Assembly: GCF_007858435.1 (NCBI RefSeq)
Contig: NZ_VIGW01000005.1
Span: 1-64,000, forward strand
DNA length: 64,000 nt
Reading direction: 5' to 3'
Source of the DNA: Tsukamurella asaccharolytica
Lineage (GTDB): Bacteria > Actinomycetota > Actinomycetes > Mycobacteriales > Mycobacteriaceae
Shown here: piece after piece, positions 46,792-55,664 of the stretch
How the letters are laid out: each line of letters begins with the position of its first letter
How positions within the stretch are numbered: position 1 is the first letter of the stretch
Made by a program: the position numbers and the translations under genes
Notes under the pieces: generated by a model
What the model saw: the letters and a program-made list of their open reading frames with translations, nothing else
Told to the model about the DNA's origin: nothing
The model's database searches: none

Positions 46792-47459
46792 CGGGTGATC
46801 CGTATCGCGTGCAGGGGACGACCGCCGAGGTGCAACGCGGCCTCGCGGTCCTCGGCGGTCAGTGCCTTCAGATTGTCCTCCGCGACGATGTGCACGCCGG
46901 GTTCGGGGTACAGGGCGCGCAGGCCCTCGTCGACGACGGTGCGCGGCACGCCGGGGAGCGCGGCCCGCAGATCGCGCAGCGCCAGCCATGCGCCGGGCGC
47001 CGCGACCGCGCGGTACGCGGCGCGCACCCGGTCGGCGGGAGAGCCGTCGGGCGCGGCCGCTTCGGGCGCTTCGGGCGCCTGGGGCGGCGTCGGCGTGGGG
47101 GTGTCCGGGGGCGTGACCACCTCGCCGAGCGCGAGCGACTCGCGGCGCAGGTAGCGGCCGATCCCGGCGGCGAAGGTGAAGAGCGCGCGGAGCTGCGGGC
47201 TCGCGCGGGGCGGGGGAGGGGACTCGAGCAGCGCGGCCGCGGCGGCCCAGCCGCGGTCGGTGAGGGAGAGCACCAGGGCGCGGCGCGCGCCGACCTCCAC
47301 CTCCAGTAGGCCCCGCTCGACGAGCCTGCGCCGCGACGGCGCGTCCAGCGCGGGGCCGAGCAGCTTGAGGTCGGGGTTGCGCACCGGCTCCACGGCGGAC
47401 GCGAGCACCAGCAGCACAGCGGATTCCGTTCCCGTGAGTCCCGCGGTCGACTCGCCCAT
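46788..47459 (-). CDS. double winged-helix-like protein of the nuclease-HerA operon
   Basis: 223 residues. The first 85 resemble a winged helix (TESAVLLVLASAVEP, then RRRLVERGLLEVEVGARRAL ending in a beta-wing and 'TDRGWAAAAALL'). A Pro/Ala/Thr linker follows. The last 85 look like a second winged helix (WLALRDLRAALPGVPRTVVD, GLRALY). This layout suggests DNA binding or bridging between nuclease and ATPase; no named family is recognised. It is coupled to the nuclease gene by TGATG and to the ATPase gene by a four-base overlap. Confidence 0.75.
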   Translation of the reverse strand: MGESTAGLTGTESAVLLVLASAVEPVRNPDLKLLGPALDAPSRRRLVERGLLEVEVGARRALVLSLTDRGWAAAAALLESPPPPRASPQLRALFTFAAGIGRYLRRESLALGEVVTPPDTPTPTPPQAPEAPEAAAPDGSPADRVRAAYRAVAAPGAWLALRDLRAALPGVPRTVVDEGLRALYPEPGVHIVAEDNLKALTAEDREAALHLGGRPLHAIRITR

Positions 47460-48493
47460 CACACGCCCCTCCTGTGACCCGATCCCGGTGCAGTCACCAA
47501 TGTACGGATGATCTCCATCGATTCCGCGAGGTCTCCCAGGATCCGGGCGTTCGTCAGTCGCAGCACCCGGAATCCGGCGAGCAGGAGGTCGGCGTCGCGG
47601 CGACGGTCGGCCTCGTACTTGTCGACCCCGCGGTGATCGGGGCCATCGATCTCCACGACGAGGCGGGCGTGCGGGAACACCAGGTCGACGCGGACGGGCG
47701 GGGCGAGCGGCCCCAGGTCGACGGCGTAGTTCCAGTGTCGGGAGGCGGCCCAGGCCTGGCCGAGCAGCCCGCTTTCGAGGTGCTGTTCCGCCGCGCTGGC
47801 CGGGTGCGGCCTGCCGGCGACGGGCGGGAACACGGGGAGCGGTTCGAGACCGACGCTGAACTCCGACGGCCCGGCGTCCCGCTCGTCGACGACCGGCGGA
47901 CCGTCGACGAGGGGGAACCGGTCCAGGGGGGCCGCGCCGGGCCCGAGCAGCCAGACGGTGCTCTCGCCCCGCGCGAGCCACTGCGCCGCGGCGGAGAGGG
48001 CGTCGCCGAGGTGCGCGGCGACCGGCCGGTCGACGTCGATCGCGAGCGCCACCGACGGGGCGCGGTAGCTGCGGGTGAGGGCGTATTCGAGCGCGCCGCG
48101 GCGGTCGGCGGCCGGCAGCTCGGCGAAGCGGCCGGCGGCTTCCGGTCGCAGCGCCGCCGTGGCGAGCGCCCCGAGCGCAGTACCGATCCCGGGGCCGCCG
48201 TCGTGCCGGTGCGCGAGCTCGCGGGCGGCGAACCGGTCGAGGACCCCGCCGGATTCGGGGGCCAGCGCCGGATCGGGCAGCCACGCGGGGAACACCTCGA
48301 GCGCGACGGCGACCTCGCGGGCCAGCACGTCCTCGATGATCGCGCCGGGGGAGGAGGGCAGCGGCTGCGTGAGGCCGGGGAAGACCACCACCGGGTCCTG
48401 CGGCCCGCGGCGCTCGGCGGCGGACGCGAGCGCGGAGACGGAGGTCCCCCGCAGTCGCGTCACCCCGCTCGTAGGCAGATCGGAGAGCTGCAC
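47459..48493 (-). CDS. DUF559/PD-(D/E)XK-type nuclease protein
   Basis: 344 residues. Residues 1-225 are unrecognised. The C-terminus is a DUF559-like endonuclease fold: SAAEQHLESGLLGQ, then RVDLVFPHARLVVEIDGPDH and YEADRRRDADLLLAGFRVLR. The acidic residues of VDL and EIDG sit where PD-(D/E)XK/Vsr-like nucleases hold metal. First gene of the four-gene operon, with GTG start and a weak ribosome site. No methyltransferase is nearby, so a classical restriction-modification pair is unlikely. Confidence 0.8.
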   Translation of the reverse strand: MQLSDLPTSGVTRLRGTSVSALASAAERRGPQDPVVVFPGLTQPLPSSPGAIIEDVLAREVAVALEVFPAWLPDPALAPESGGVLDRFAARELAHRHDGGPGIGTALGALATAALRPEAAGRFAELPAADRRGALEYALTRSYRAPSVALAIDVDRPVAAHLGDALSAAAQWLARGESTVWLLGPGAAPLDRFPLVDGPPVVDERDAGPSEFSVGLEPLPVFPPVAGRPHPASAAEQHLESGLLGQAWAASRHWNYAVDLGPLAPPVRVDLVFPHARLVVEIDGPDHRGVDKYEADRRRDADLLLAGFRVLRLTNARILGDLAESMEIIRTLVTAPGSGHRRGV

Positions 48494-48645
48494 GAGAAGG
48501 AAGTTACGGCATGGGCGGAGGAGAACAGAGCTGTTCAGAGGCCAGGGGATACCGGGGCGCCGCGAGTAGCGACCGGCGTCGAGCGCGGCCCGGACGGCAC
48601 CGTTGGACCCGGGCGACCTCCGGCCGAGGCCCGACCGGGCGCGAT

Positions 48646-48688
48646 TCGACAGCGACCTGCGACTTCCCCTATCATGGACGGGTTGCCT
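48646..48688 (+). promoter_or_regulatory. rplN promoter and 5' end
   Basis: TCGACA (48646-48651), 18-bp spacer, TATCAT (48670-48675), five bases, GGTTGCCT (48681-48688). It gives rplN its own promoter within the interrupted ribosomal region. The remaining leader to 48776 holds no gene. Confidence 0.68.
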
Positions 48689-48776
48689 GCGGCCCTGTGC
48701 CGCACGTGACGGACCGCGCGTGTCCGGGTCGGTAATCCGGCGCGCATGAAAATCCAGGTCTGAGGAGACTGCAACA

Positions 48777-49145
48777 GTGATTCAGCAGGAATCGCGGGTG
48801 CGGGTCGCCGACAACACGGGTGCTAAGGAAATCCTCTGCATCCGCGTGCTCGGTGGCAGCTCGCGCCGCTACGCCGGCATCGGCGACGTCATCGTCGCCA
48901 CCGTCAAGGACGCCATCCCCGGCGGCAACGTCAAGCGCGGCGAGGTCGTCAAGGCCGTCATCGTGCGCACCGCCAAGGAGCGCCGCCGTCCGGACGGTTC
49001 GTACATCAAGTTCGACGAGAACGCCGCTGTCATCATCAAGAACGACAACGACCCTCGTGGTACCCGCATCTTCGGCCCGGTCGGCCGCGAGCTGCGCGAC
49101 AAGAAGTTCATGAAGATCGTTTCGCTGGCTCCGGAGGTGCTCTGA
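48777..49145 (+). CDS. rplN: 50S ribosomal protein L14
   Basis: 122 residues. 23S rRNA-binding protein at the subunit interface. [20 protein letters not shown] and [20 protein letters not shown] are diagnostic. GTG start with GGAG upstream. Begins the rplN-rplX-rplE-rpsN block. Confidence 0.98.
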   Translation: MIQQESRVRVADNTGAKEILCIRVLGGSSRRYAGIGDVIVATVKDAIPGGNVKRGEVVKAVIVRTAKERRRPDGSYIKFDENAAVIIKNDNDPRGTRIFGPVGRELRDKKFMKIVSLAPEVL

Positions 49146-49146
49146 C

Positions 49147-49452
49147 ATGAAGGTGCACAAGGGCGACACCGTCATCGTGATCTCGGGACCCGACAAGGGC
49201 GCGAAGGGCAAGGTCGTCGAGTCCTTCCCGAAGGCTGACAAGGTCCTCGTCGAGGGCGTCAACCGGATCAAGAAGCACACCAGCACGTCCGCCACCGCGC
49301 AGGGCGGGATCGAGGTCCGCGAGGCCCCGATCCACGTCTCCAACGTGATGGTCGTCGACTCGGACGGCAACCCCACCCGCGTGGGCTACCGGACCGACGA
49401 GGAGACCGGCAAGCGCGTGCGGATCTCCCGCAAGAACGGGAAGGACATCTGA
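49147..49452 (+). CDS. rplX: 50S ribosomal protein L24
   Basis: 101 residues with a KOW motif ([20 protein letters not shown]). Assembly-initiator protein of the 50S subunit. One base separates it from rplN. Confidence 0.98.
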   Translation: MKVHKGDTVIVISGPDKGAKGKVVESFPKADKVLVEGVNRIKKHTSTSATAQGGIEVREAPIHVSNVMVVDSDGNPTRVGYRTDEETGKRVRISRKNGKDI

Positions 49453-49453
49453 G

Positions 49454-50017
49454 ATGACCACCTCTGAGAAGACCCAGCCGCGCCTGAAGGCGCGCTACCG
49501 CGCCGAGATCAAGGACGCGCTGAACAGCGAGTTCGACTACGCCAACGTGATGCAGATCCCCGGCGTCGTCAAGGTGGTCGTGAACATGGGCGTCGGCGAC
49601 GCCGCCCGTGACGCCAAGCTCATCAACGGCGCCGTCAAGGACCTCGAGCTGATCACCGGCCAGAAGCCGGAGATCCGCAAGGCCCGCAAGTCCATCGCGC
49701 AGTTCAAGCTGCGTGAGGGCATGCCGATCGGCGCGCGCGTCACCCTCCGTGGCGACCGCATGTGGGAGTTCCTCGATCGCCTCACCTCGATCGCGCTGCC
49801 CCGTATCCGCGACTTCCGCGGCCTGAACGGCAACCAGTTCGACGGCAACGGCAACTACACGTTCGGCCTGAACGAGCAGTCGATGTTCCACGAGATCGAC
49901 GTGGACTCCATCGACCGCCCGCGCGGCATGGACATCACCGTCGTCACCACTGCCACCAACAATGAGGAAGGCCGCGCGCTGCTCAAGCACCTCGGCTTCC
50001 CCTTCAAGGAGAACTGA
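49454..50017 (+). CDS. rplE: 50S ribosomal protein L5
   Basis: 187 residues. Binds 5S rRNA and contacts S13. [20 protein letters not shown] and [14 protein letters not shown] are typical. One base after rplX. Confidence 0.98.
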   Translation: MTTSEKTQPRLKARYRAEIKDALNSEFDYANVMQIPGVVKVVVNMGVGDAARDAKLINGAVKDLELITGQKPEIRKARKSIAQFKLREGMPIGARVTLRGDRMWEFLDRLTSIALPRIRDFRGLNGNQFDGNGNYTFGLNEQSMFHEIDVDSIDRPRGMDITVVTTATNNEEGRALLKHLGFPFKEN

Positions 50018-50020
50018 GCC

Positions 50021-50206
50021 ATGGCAAAGAAGGCGCTGGTCAACAAGGCCAACAAGAAGCCGAAGTTCGCCGTCCGCGCGTACACCCGCTGCAACAAGTG
50101 CGGCCGCCCGCACTCGGTGTTCCGCAAGTTTGGCCTCTGCCGTGTGTGCCTGCGCGAGATGGCGCACGCCGGCGAGCTCCCCGGTGTGCACAAGAGCAGC
50201 TGGTGA
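50021..50206 (+). CDS. rpsZ: 30S ribosomal protein S14, zinc-type
   Basis: 61 residues with four cysteines at 24, 27, 40 and 43 (CNKCGRPHS and LCRVCLREM), the zinc-binding short form of S14. Last gene of this block. In most relatives rpsH follows directly; here it is 2.5 kb away. Confidence 0.97.
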   Translation: MAKKALVNKANKKPKFAVRAYTRCNKCGRPHSVFRKFGLCRVCLREMAHAGELPGVHKSSW

Positions 50207-50243
50207 GTGAGTCCCGGGCCTGACCCGGGGACCCGATTCGCGC

Positions 50244-50283
50244 GAAGGGCGCGCATCCCGTTTCGACGGGGTGCGCGCCCTTC
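50244..50283 (+). terminator. terminator after rpsN/rpsZ
   Basis: GAAGGGCGCGC...GCGCGCCCTTC forms an eleven-pair stem that continues inward with CCCG/CGGG, 37 bases after the stop. Confidence 0.85.
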
Positions 50284-50396
50284 GTCGTTGCTGCTGCCCG
50301 CCGGCCCCGCCGCTCCGACGCGACGGTCGGTCGCGCGACGCGCGAGCTTACTTCAGATACTGGCCAGTTGTGACTGATGTTGCGTATGGTGTCTCT

Positions 50397-51593
50397 GTGA
50401 CTGATGTGACTCGACGGGTGCTGCTGGGCGCGGCCGCCGCTGCGGTGCCGGCCGCGCTGATCGCGGCGCGCGCCGCCGCCGACCCCGGCTCCGGGACCGG
50501 AGCGGGCGGCACCGTCGGGCCGACGACGCCCGGCCCGACGAACCCCGGTGCGGCGCCGGCCGGGCCGGCCGCGCGGTGGACGCCCGAGCGCGCGCGGCAG
50601 TGGCGCGCCCAGAATCCCTGGATGGTGGGCGCCAACTACATCAACGCCAACGCCGGGAACCAGTTCGAGATGTTCCAGGCGCAGACCTTCGACCCGAACC
50701 GGATGAACCTCGAGCTCGGCTGGGCCCGCGGGCTCGGCATGACCACGATGCGCGTCTTCCTGCAGGACCAGCTGTGGGCCGCCGATCCCGCCGGCCTCGT
50801 GCAGCGGCTCGACGCCTTCCTCGCGATCGCCCACAACAACGGCATCAAGATCATGTTCGTGCTGTTCGACTCCTGCTGGGACCCGAACCCGAAGCCCGGC
50901 GTCCAGCGCGAACCCACGCCCGGAGTGCACAATTCGACGTGGGTGCAGAGCCCCGGCGCGGCCGGCCTGACGAACGCCGACACCGCGGGCCTGCAGGCCT
51001 ACGCCACCGGCGTGGTCAAGGCCTTCGCCAACGATCCCCGCGTGGTCGCGTGGGACGTCTGGAACGAGCCGGAGAACCTGGCCGACTCGTACCCGCTGAG
51101 CCCGCCCGACAAGGTGAACCGCGTTGCCAAGCTGCTGCCCCAGGCCTTCGCGTGGGCCCGCGCGGGCAATCCGTCGCAGCCCCTGACCTCCGGCGTCTGG
51201 GCCGACACCCGGCCCGAGATCCGCGCGATCCAGCTGGAGCAGTCCGACGTCATCAGCTTCCACAGCTACGACCCGCCGGAGAAGTTCCGTGCGATGGCCG
51301 CCGACCTCGCGCGGCAGGGCCGCCCGATGCTGCTCACGGAGTACATGGCCCGCCCGCAGGGCAGCACCATCGAGACGATCCTGCCGATCTGCAAGGAGCT
51401 CGGCATCGACGCCTACCAGTGGGGCTTCGTCGCGGGCCGCAGCCAGACCTACTACCCGTGGGACTCGTGGAAGCAGCCCTACGTCGGGGCGCGGCAGCCG
51501 CAGCAGTGGTTCCACGACCTGCTTTGGCCCGACGGCCGCCCCTACCGGGACGCCGAGGTCGCGACGGTCCGCCGCCTCACCGCCAGGACCTGA
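50397..51593 (+). CDS. secreted GH5-type glycoside hydrolase
   Basis: 398 residues. A twin-arginine-like signal VTRRVLLGAAAAAVPAALI is followed by a Pro/Gly linker and a TIM-barrel glycosidase. The acid/base Glu is in WDVWNEPEN and the likely nucleophile in MLLTEYMAR, as in GH5-type cellulases/mannanases. Substrate cannot be assigned; endogenous cell-envelope glycans are possible. GTG start, no ideal ribosome site. It lies between two ribosomal blocks. Confidence 0.85.
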   Translation: MTDVTRRVLLGAAAAAVPAALIAARAAADPGSGTGAGGTVGPTTPGPTNPGAAPAGPAARWTPERARQWRAQNPWMVGANYINANAGNQFEMFQAQTFDPNRMNLELGWARGLGMTTMRVFLQDQLWAADPAGLVQRLDAFLAIAHNNGIKIMFVLFDSCWDPNPKPGVQREPTPGVHNSTWVQSPGAAGLTNADTAGLQAYATGVVKAFANDPRVVAWDVWNEPENLADSYPLSPPDKVNRVAKLLPQAFAWARAGNPSQPLTSGVWADTRPEIRAIQLEQSDVISFHSYDPPEKFRAMAADLARQGRPMLLTEYMARPQGSTIETILPICKELGIDAYQWGFVAGRSQTYYPWDSWKQPYVGARQPQQWFHDLLWPDGRPYRDAEVATVRRLTART

Positions 51594-51727
51594 CCGGCGC
51601 GGAGCCCGGTACCGTCCAGCGGCCCGGCGCATCGGCAGCGAATCATGCTGAACGCAACGGCTGTGCCGCTCCGGGAACGGACGTAGGTTCCGCACAGGAT
51701 CCGACCGCCCGAGCCAAGGAGTGCCCC

Positions 51728-52243
51728 ATGACCACATCCGCCACCGGAACTCTCGCCGCCATCATCGACGCGACCGACCAGGCCGTCACCCGCAACACCG
51801 CCAACGCGCACGTCGTCTTCGCGGCCACGGCCGTCCCGCAAGGAGCGGTCGGCAGCGTCACCACCGCGCGCCAGCACACCCTCGCCGTCGACGAGCCGCC
51901 GACGCTCGGCGGCGACGACACCGCGATCAACCCGGTCGAGGCGTACCTGGGTGCGCTGCTGTCCTGTCAGGTGGTGACCTACCGCTTCTACGCCGACAAG
52001 CTGGGCATCACGATCGACGAGCTCGCGCTCAGCGCGGAGGGCGACCTCGACGTGCGCGGCTTCTTCGGCCTCGACGAGTCGGTCCGCCCGGGCTTCACCG
52101 AGGTGCGGGTCACCGTCGACATCACCGGCCCGGACACCGAGGAGCGCTACCGCGAGCTGACGGAGACCGTCGACGCGCACTGCCCGGTCCTGGACCTCAC
52201 CCAGAACCCCACCCCCGTCACGACGACGCTGCGGGTGAACTGA
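51728..52243 (+). CDS. OsmC-family peroxiredoxin-like protein
   Basis: 171 residues. OsmC/Ohr proteins reduce organic hydroperoxides with two cysteines, seen in LGALLSCQVVTYRFYA and VDAHCPVLDLTQNPTPV. The middle DELALSAEGDLDVRGFFG is typical. Ribosome site CAAGGAG. The 3' end overlaps a DoxX-like fragment on the other strand by 26 bases. Confidence 0.9.
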   Translation: MTTSATGTLAAIIDATDQAVTRNTANAHVVFAATAVPQGAVGSVTTARQHTLAVDEPPTLGGDDTAINPVEAYLGALLSCQVVTYRFYADKLGITIDELALSAEGDLDVRGFFGLDESVRPGFTEVRVTVDITGPDTEERYRELTETVDAHCPVLDLTQNPTPVTTTLRVN

Positions 52244-52415
52244 CCCGGGGACCCGTCGCGGCGAGCGCACCGTAGAACAGCAGGAGCGACGAGGCCGCCG
52301 CGAACTTCAGCCGCAGGTCACGGGCCCGCACGTGCAGCCCGACGGCCGTGCAGAAGTACAGCGTCAGCATGATCGCGGTGATCGGGTGTGTCCGGCACCG
52401 CCGCGCCACCACCAC
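52218..52415 (-). pseudogene. C-terminal fragment of a DoxX-like membrane protein
   Basis: 65 residues: ITAIMLTLYFCTAVGLHVRA and KFAAASSLLLFYGALAATGP match the last two helices of small DoxX-like (DUF) membrane proteins, which usually have 110-130 residues and four helices. The first two are missing and no plausible start or ribosome site is seen. Probably a 5'-deleted remnant left when genes were inserted between ribosomal blocks. Confidence 0.45.
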
Positions 52416-52458
52416 GCCCCCGCCGCACCCCCCTGCGGGCCGGACGAGTCACGCCGAT

Positions 52459-52500
52459 TCGACTCTGACCGGCGCGTTCTCTACACTAGTGAGGTTGCCT
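52459..52500 (+). promoter_or_regulatory. rpsH promoter and 5' end
   Basis: TCGACT (52459-52464), 17-bp spacer, TACACT (52482-52487), five bases, GGTTGCCT (52493-52500). Same element as at rpsJ and rplN. The roughly 200-nt leader to 52705 contains no gene. Confidence 0.68.
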
Positions 52501-52705
52501 GTCGTGCTTCGAGCACGGCCGGCGCACTTCCCCGAACCGGTTCGCCGGTCCGGAATCCCTGCAGTGCAACGGTATTGCAGGACGGTTTGCTTCGTAGTAG
52601 GCCCACCGTCGGACGATCCAGGCCCGCCCCTCGAGCAGTCGAGAGCGGGCACCAGAGCGCCGGCGTTGCATGGGAACCGCTGCGAGAAAGGTAGACGAAT
52701 CTGTC

Positions 52706-53104
52706 ATGACCATGACTGATCCGATCGCAGACTTCTTGACCCGTCTGCGCAACGCCAACTCGGCGTACCACGACGAGGTGACCCTCCCGCACTCGAAGCT
52801 CAAGGCGAACATCGCCGAGATCCTCAAGGCCGAGGGCTACATCACCGACTTCCGTACCGAGGACGCCGAGGTGGGCAAGAACCTCGTCGTTTCGCTGAAG
52901 TACGGCCCTAGCCGTGAGCGTTCGATCGCCGGCCTGCGCCGCGTGTCGAAGCCCGGCCTGCGCGTGTACGCGAAGTCCACCAACCTGCCGAAGGTCCTCG
53001 GTGGCCTGGGCGTGGCGATCATCTCCACGTCCTCGGGCCTCCTCACGGATCGCCAGGCAGCCAAGCAGGGCGTGGGCGGCGAAGTCCTCGCTTACGTCTG
53101 GTAA
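52706..53104 (+). CDS. rpsH: 30S ribosomal protein S8
   Basis: 132 residues. Primary 16S rRNA binder; in other bacteria also the spc-operon repressor. [20 protein letters not shown] and [20 protein letters not shown] are diagnostic. Begins the rpsH-rplF-rplR-rpsE-rpmD-rplO block. Confidence 0.98.
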   Translation: MTMTDPIADFLTRLRNANSAYHDEVTLPHSKLKANIAEILKAEGYITDFRTEDAEVGKNLVVSLKYGPSRERSIAGLRRVSKPGLRVYAKSTNLPKVLGGLGVAIISTSSGLLTDRQAAKQGVGGEVLAYVW

Positions 53105-53118
53105 GGGGACAGAAACTT

Positions 53119-53658
53119 ATGTCGCGTATTGGTAAGCACCCCGTGGCCGTTCCCGCGGGCGTCGACGTGCAGATCGCCGGCCAGGACGTCACCGTCAAGG
53201 GCCCCAAGGGCCAGCTGGCGCTGACCGTCTCCGAGCCGATCTCGGTGTCGAAGAACGATGAGGGCGCCATCGTGGTCGCCCGTCCCGACGACGAGCGGCG
53301 CAACAAGGCGCTGCACGGTCTGTCGCGGACTCTGGTCGCCAACATGGTGACGGGTGTGACTGAGGGTTACACCAAGAAGATGGAGATCTACGGCGTCGGT
53401 TACCGCGTGGCGCTCAAGGGCAAGGACCTCGAGTTCTCCCTGGGCTACAGCCACCCGGTCCCGATCGAGGCGCCCGAGGGCATCACCTTCGTGGTGGAGA
53501 GCCCCACCAAGTTCTCCGTGTCCGGCATCGACAAGCAGCAGGTCGGCCAGGTCTCGGCGGTCATCCGCAAGCTCCGTCGCCCCGATCCCTACAAGGGCAA
53601 GGGCGTGCGGTACGAGGGTGAGCAGATCCGTCGCAAGGTCGGAAAGACGGGTAAGTAA
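53119..53658 (+). CDS. rplF: 50S ribosomal protein L6
   Basis: 179 residues. Supports the GTPase-associated region. [20 protein letters not shown] and [20 protein letters not shown] are conserved. Confidence 0.98.
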   Translation: MSRIGKHPVAVPAGVDVQIAGQDVTVKGPKGQLALTVSEPISVSKNDEGAIVVARPDDERRNKALHGLSRTLVANMVTGVTEGYTKKMEIYGVGYRVALKGKDLEFSLGYSHPVPIEAPEGITFVVESPTKFSVSGIDKQQVGQVSAVIRKLRRPDPYKGKGVRYEGEQIRRKVGKTGK

Positions 53659-53661
53659 CTC

Positions 53662-54075
53662 ATGGCAAACACAGCAACGAAGACCGACAACCCCAAGCGC
53701 ATCCCGGCGGGCAAGGACGTCTCGACTCGTCGTCGGACGAGCAAGGCCCGTCGTCACTTCCGCCTGCGCAAGAAGATCGAGGGCACCGCGGTCCGTCCGC
53801 GGCTCGCGGTCAAGCGTTCGAGCCGGCACATCCACGTCCAGCTGATCGACGACCTCAAGGGCCACACGCTGGCCGCGGCGTCGACCCTGGATGCGGACGT
53901 CAAGGCCGCGGGCGGCGACAAGTCCGCCCAGGCCAAGAAGGTCGGCGAGCTCATCGCCGCCCGTGCCAAGGCTGCCGGTGTGGAGGCCGTCGTCTTCGAC
54001 CGTGGTGGCAACAAGTACCACGGCCGGATCGCCGCGCTCGCGGACGCCGCTCGCGAAGGCGGGTTGACGTTCTGA
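53662..54075 (+). CDS. rplR: 50S ribosomal protein L18
   Basis: 137 residues. Binds 5S r[23 protein letters not shown] and [20 protein letters not shown] are typical; a short N-terminal extension is present. Confidence 0.98.
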   Translation: MANTATKTDNPKRIPAGKDVSTRRRTSKARRHFRLRKKIEGTAVRPRLAVKRSSRHIHVQLIDDLKGHTLAAASTLDADVKAAGGDKSAQAKKVGELIAARAKAAGVEAVVFDRGGNKYHGRIAALADAAREGGLTF

Positions 54076-54118
54076 TGACCTACACCACCATGTTTTCCAT
54101 CGAAGGAGAGGCAGCCTG

Positions 54119-54763
54119 ATGCCCGGACGTCAGCGTCGTGACGGCGGCAACAACGGCCCCGCCGGAAACAACGAGAACTCGAACGACCGCCGCGGCGGTC
54201 GTGGTGGCCGCGACCGCGATCAGCGCGGTGGCCGCAACGAGGCCGAGAAGAGCAACTTCATCGAGAAGGTTGTCACCATCAACCGTGTCTCGAAGGTCGT
54301 GAAGGGTGGTCGTCGCTTCAGCTTCACCGCCCTCGTGATCGTCGGCGACGGCCAGGGCATGGTCGGCGTCGGTTACGGCAAGGCCAAGGAAGTTCCTGCG
54401 GCCATCCAGAAGGGTGTCGAGGAGGCCCGGAAGAACTTCTTCCGCGTCCCCATGATCGGCAACACCATCGTGCACCCGGTCCAGGGTGAGGCCGCGGCCG
54501 GCGTCGTGCTGCTGCGCCCCGCCAGCCCGGGTACCGGTGTCATCGCCGGTGGCGCCGTGCGTCCCGTGCTCGAGGCGGCCGGCGTCCACGACGTCATCGC
54601 CAAGAGCCTCGGCTCGGACAACGCCATCAACGTGGTGCACGCCACCGTGGCCGCTCTCAAGGAGCTGCAGCGTCCGGAGGAGGTCGCGGCTCGTCGCGGC
54701 CTGCCCATCGAGGACGTGGCCCCGGCCGGCATGCTCCGCGCCCGTGCAGGTCAGGGAGCGTAA
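54119..54763 (+). CDS. rpsE: 30S ribosomal protein S5
   Basis: 214 residues. Guards decoding accuracy at the mRNA entry. The core motif [20 protein letters not shown] and [20 protein letters not shown] is intact. The first 42 residues are an Arg/Gly/Asn-rich low-complexity extension, common in actinobacterial S5. Confidence 0.98.
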   Translation: MPGRQRRDGGNNGPAGNNENSNDRRGGRGGRDRDQRGGRNEAEKSNFIEKVVTINRVSKVVKGGRRFSFTALVIVGDGQGMVGVGYGKAKEVPAAIQKGVEEARKNFFRVPMIGNTIVHPVQGEAAAGVVLLRPASPGTGVIAGGAVRPVLEAAGVHDVIAKSLGSDNAINVVHATVAALKELQRPEEVAARRGLPIEDVAPAGMLRARAGQGA

Positions 54764-54766
54764 GTC

Positions 54767-54946
54767 ATGGCAGAGCTGAAGATCACCCAGGTGCGGGGCC
54801 TCGTCGGGCTCAAGCAGAACCAGCGCGACAGCCTGCGCACCCTGGGCCTCAAGGGCATCCGCAAGTCGGTCGTCCGTGAGGACACCCCCGTCAATCGCGG
54901 CCTGATCCAGGTCGTTTCGCATCTCGTGGAAGTGGAGGAGGTGTAA
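54767..54946 (+). CDS. rpmD: 50S ribosomal protein L30
   Basis: 59 residues: [20 protein letters not shown] and [20 protein letters not shown] are diagnostic. It sits three bases after rpsE and three before rplO. Confidence 0.97.
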   Translation: MAELKITQVRGLVGLKQNQRDSLRTLGLKGIRKSVVREDTPVNRGLIQVVSHLVEVEEV

Positions 54947-54949
54947 GCA

Positions 54950-55408
54950 ATGGCTATCAAGCTGCACGATCTTCGTCCCGCCAAGGGCGCGAAGACCGCG
55001 AAGACCCGCGTGGGTCGCGGTGAGGGCTCGAAGGGTAAGACCGCCGGTCGCGGCACCAAGGGCACCAAGGCGCGCAAGAACGTCCCCGTGGCGTTCGAGG
55101 GCGGCCAGATGCCGCTGCACATGCGGCTGCCGAAGCTCAAGGGCTTCAAGAACCGCAACCGCGTCGAGTACCAGGTGGTGAACGTGGGCGACATCGCGCG
55201 CCTGTTCCCGCAGGGCGGCACCATCGGCATCGACGAGCTCGTCGCCGCCGGTGCGGTTCGCAAGAACCGTGTCGTCAAGGTGCTGGGCGACGGCGAGATC
55301 AGCGTCAAGGTGGACGTGACGGCGACCAAGGTCACCGGCGCCGCCAAGGCGAAGATCGAGGCCGCCGGTGGTTCGACCACCGAGCTCGCCGCCAAGGCCG
55401 AGGCCTAG
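54950..55408 (+). CDS. rplO: 50S ribosomal protein L15
   Basis: 152 residues. Late 50S assembly protein. Gly-rich start ([20 protein letters not shown]) and [20 protein letters not shown] are conserved. Last gene of its block; a strong hairpin separates it from secY. Confidence 0.98.
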   Translation: MAIKLHDLRPAKGAKTAKTRVGRGEGSKGKTAGRGTKGTKARKNVPVAFEGGQMPLHMRLPKLKGFKNRNRVEYQVVNVGDIARLFPQGGTIGIDELVAAGAVRKNRVVKVLGDGEISVKVDVTATKVTGAAKAKIEAAGGSTTELAAKAEA

Positions 55409-55432
55409 TCCTCGCGCTGCGCAACGTGGACG

Positions 55433-55467
55433 CCGCGGTAGGCGCCGGTCACCGGTGCCTACCGCGG
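55433..55467 (+). terminator. hairpin terminator after rplO
   Basis: CCGCGGTAGGC and GCCTACCGCGG pair perfectly, enclosing GCCGGT/ACCGGT. It lies 24 bases after the rplO stop. A T-rich stretch (CTCTCGTTTCG) follows. Confidence 0.8.
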
Positions 55468-55531
55468 CTCTCGTTTCGCTCCACGACGGTGCCGTCTGCC
55501 TCCTGCCGGCCGGTACCTGCCGTGAACAGCC

Positions 55532-55560
55532 TTGATGAGTAGGGCTGTTAGAGTTCATAC
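55532..55560 (+). promoter_or_regulatory. possible secY promoter
   Basis: TTGATG (55532-55537), 17-bp spacer, TCATAC (55555-55560), about 105 bp before secY. The fit is moderate. Supported by the terminator upstream, which makes a separate secY promoter likely. Confidence 0.4.
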
Positions 55561-55664
55561 GTTTGCAGGATTACCCATGAGGGCGTCCTGCTCCGCCGCG
55601 CGCGGAGCAGACGCCCACGAGCGTGGGGCGGCCCGTCCGGGCCGCCCGGCTGCCAGGAGGATGT

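Noticed and set aside
47459-48493. classical restriction-modification system
   Set aside because: No methyltransferase or specificity subunit is encoded in the neighbourhood.
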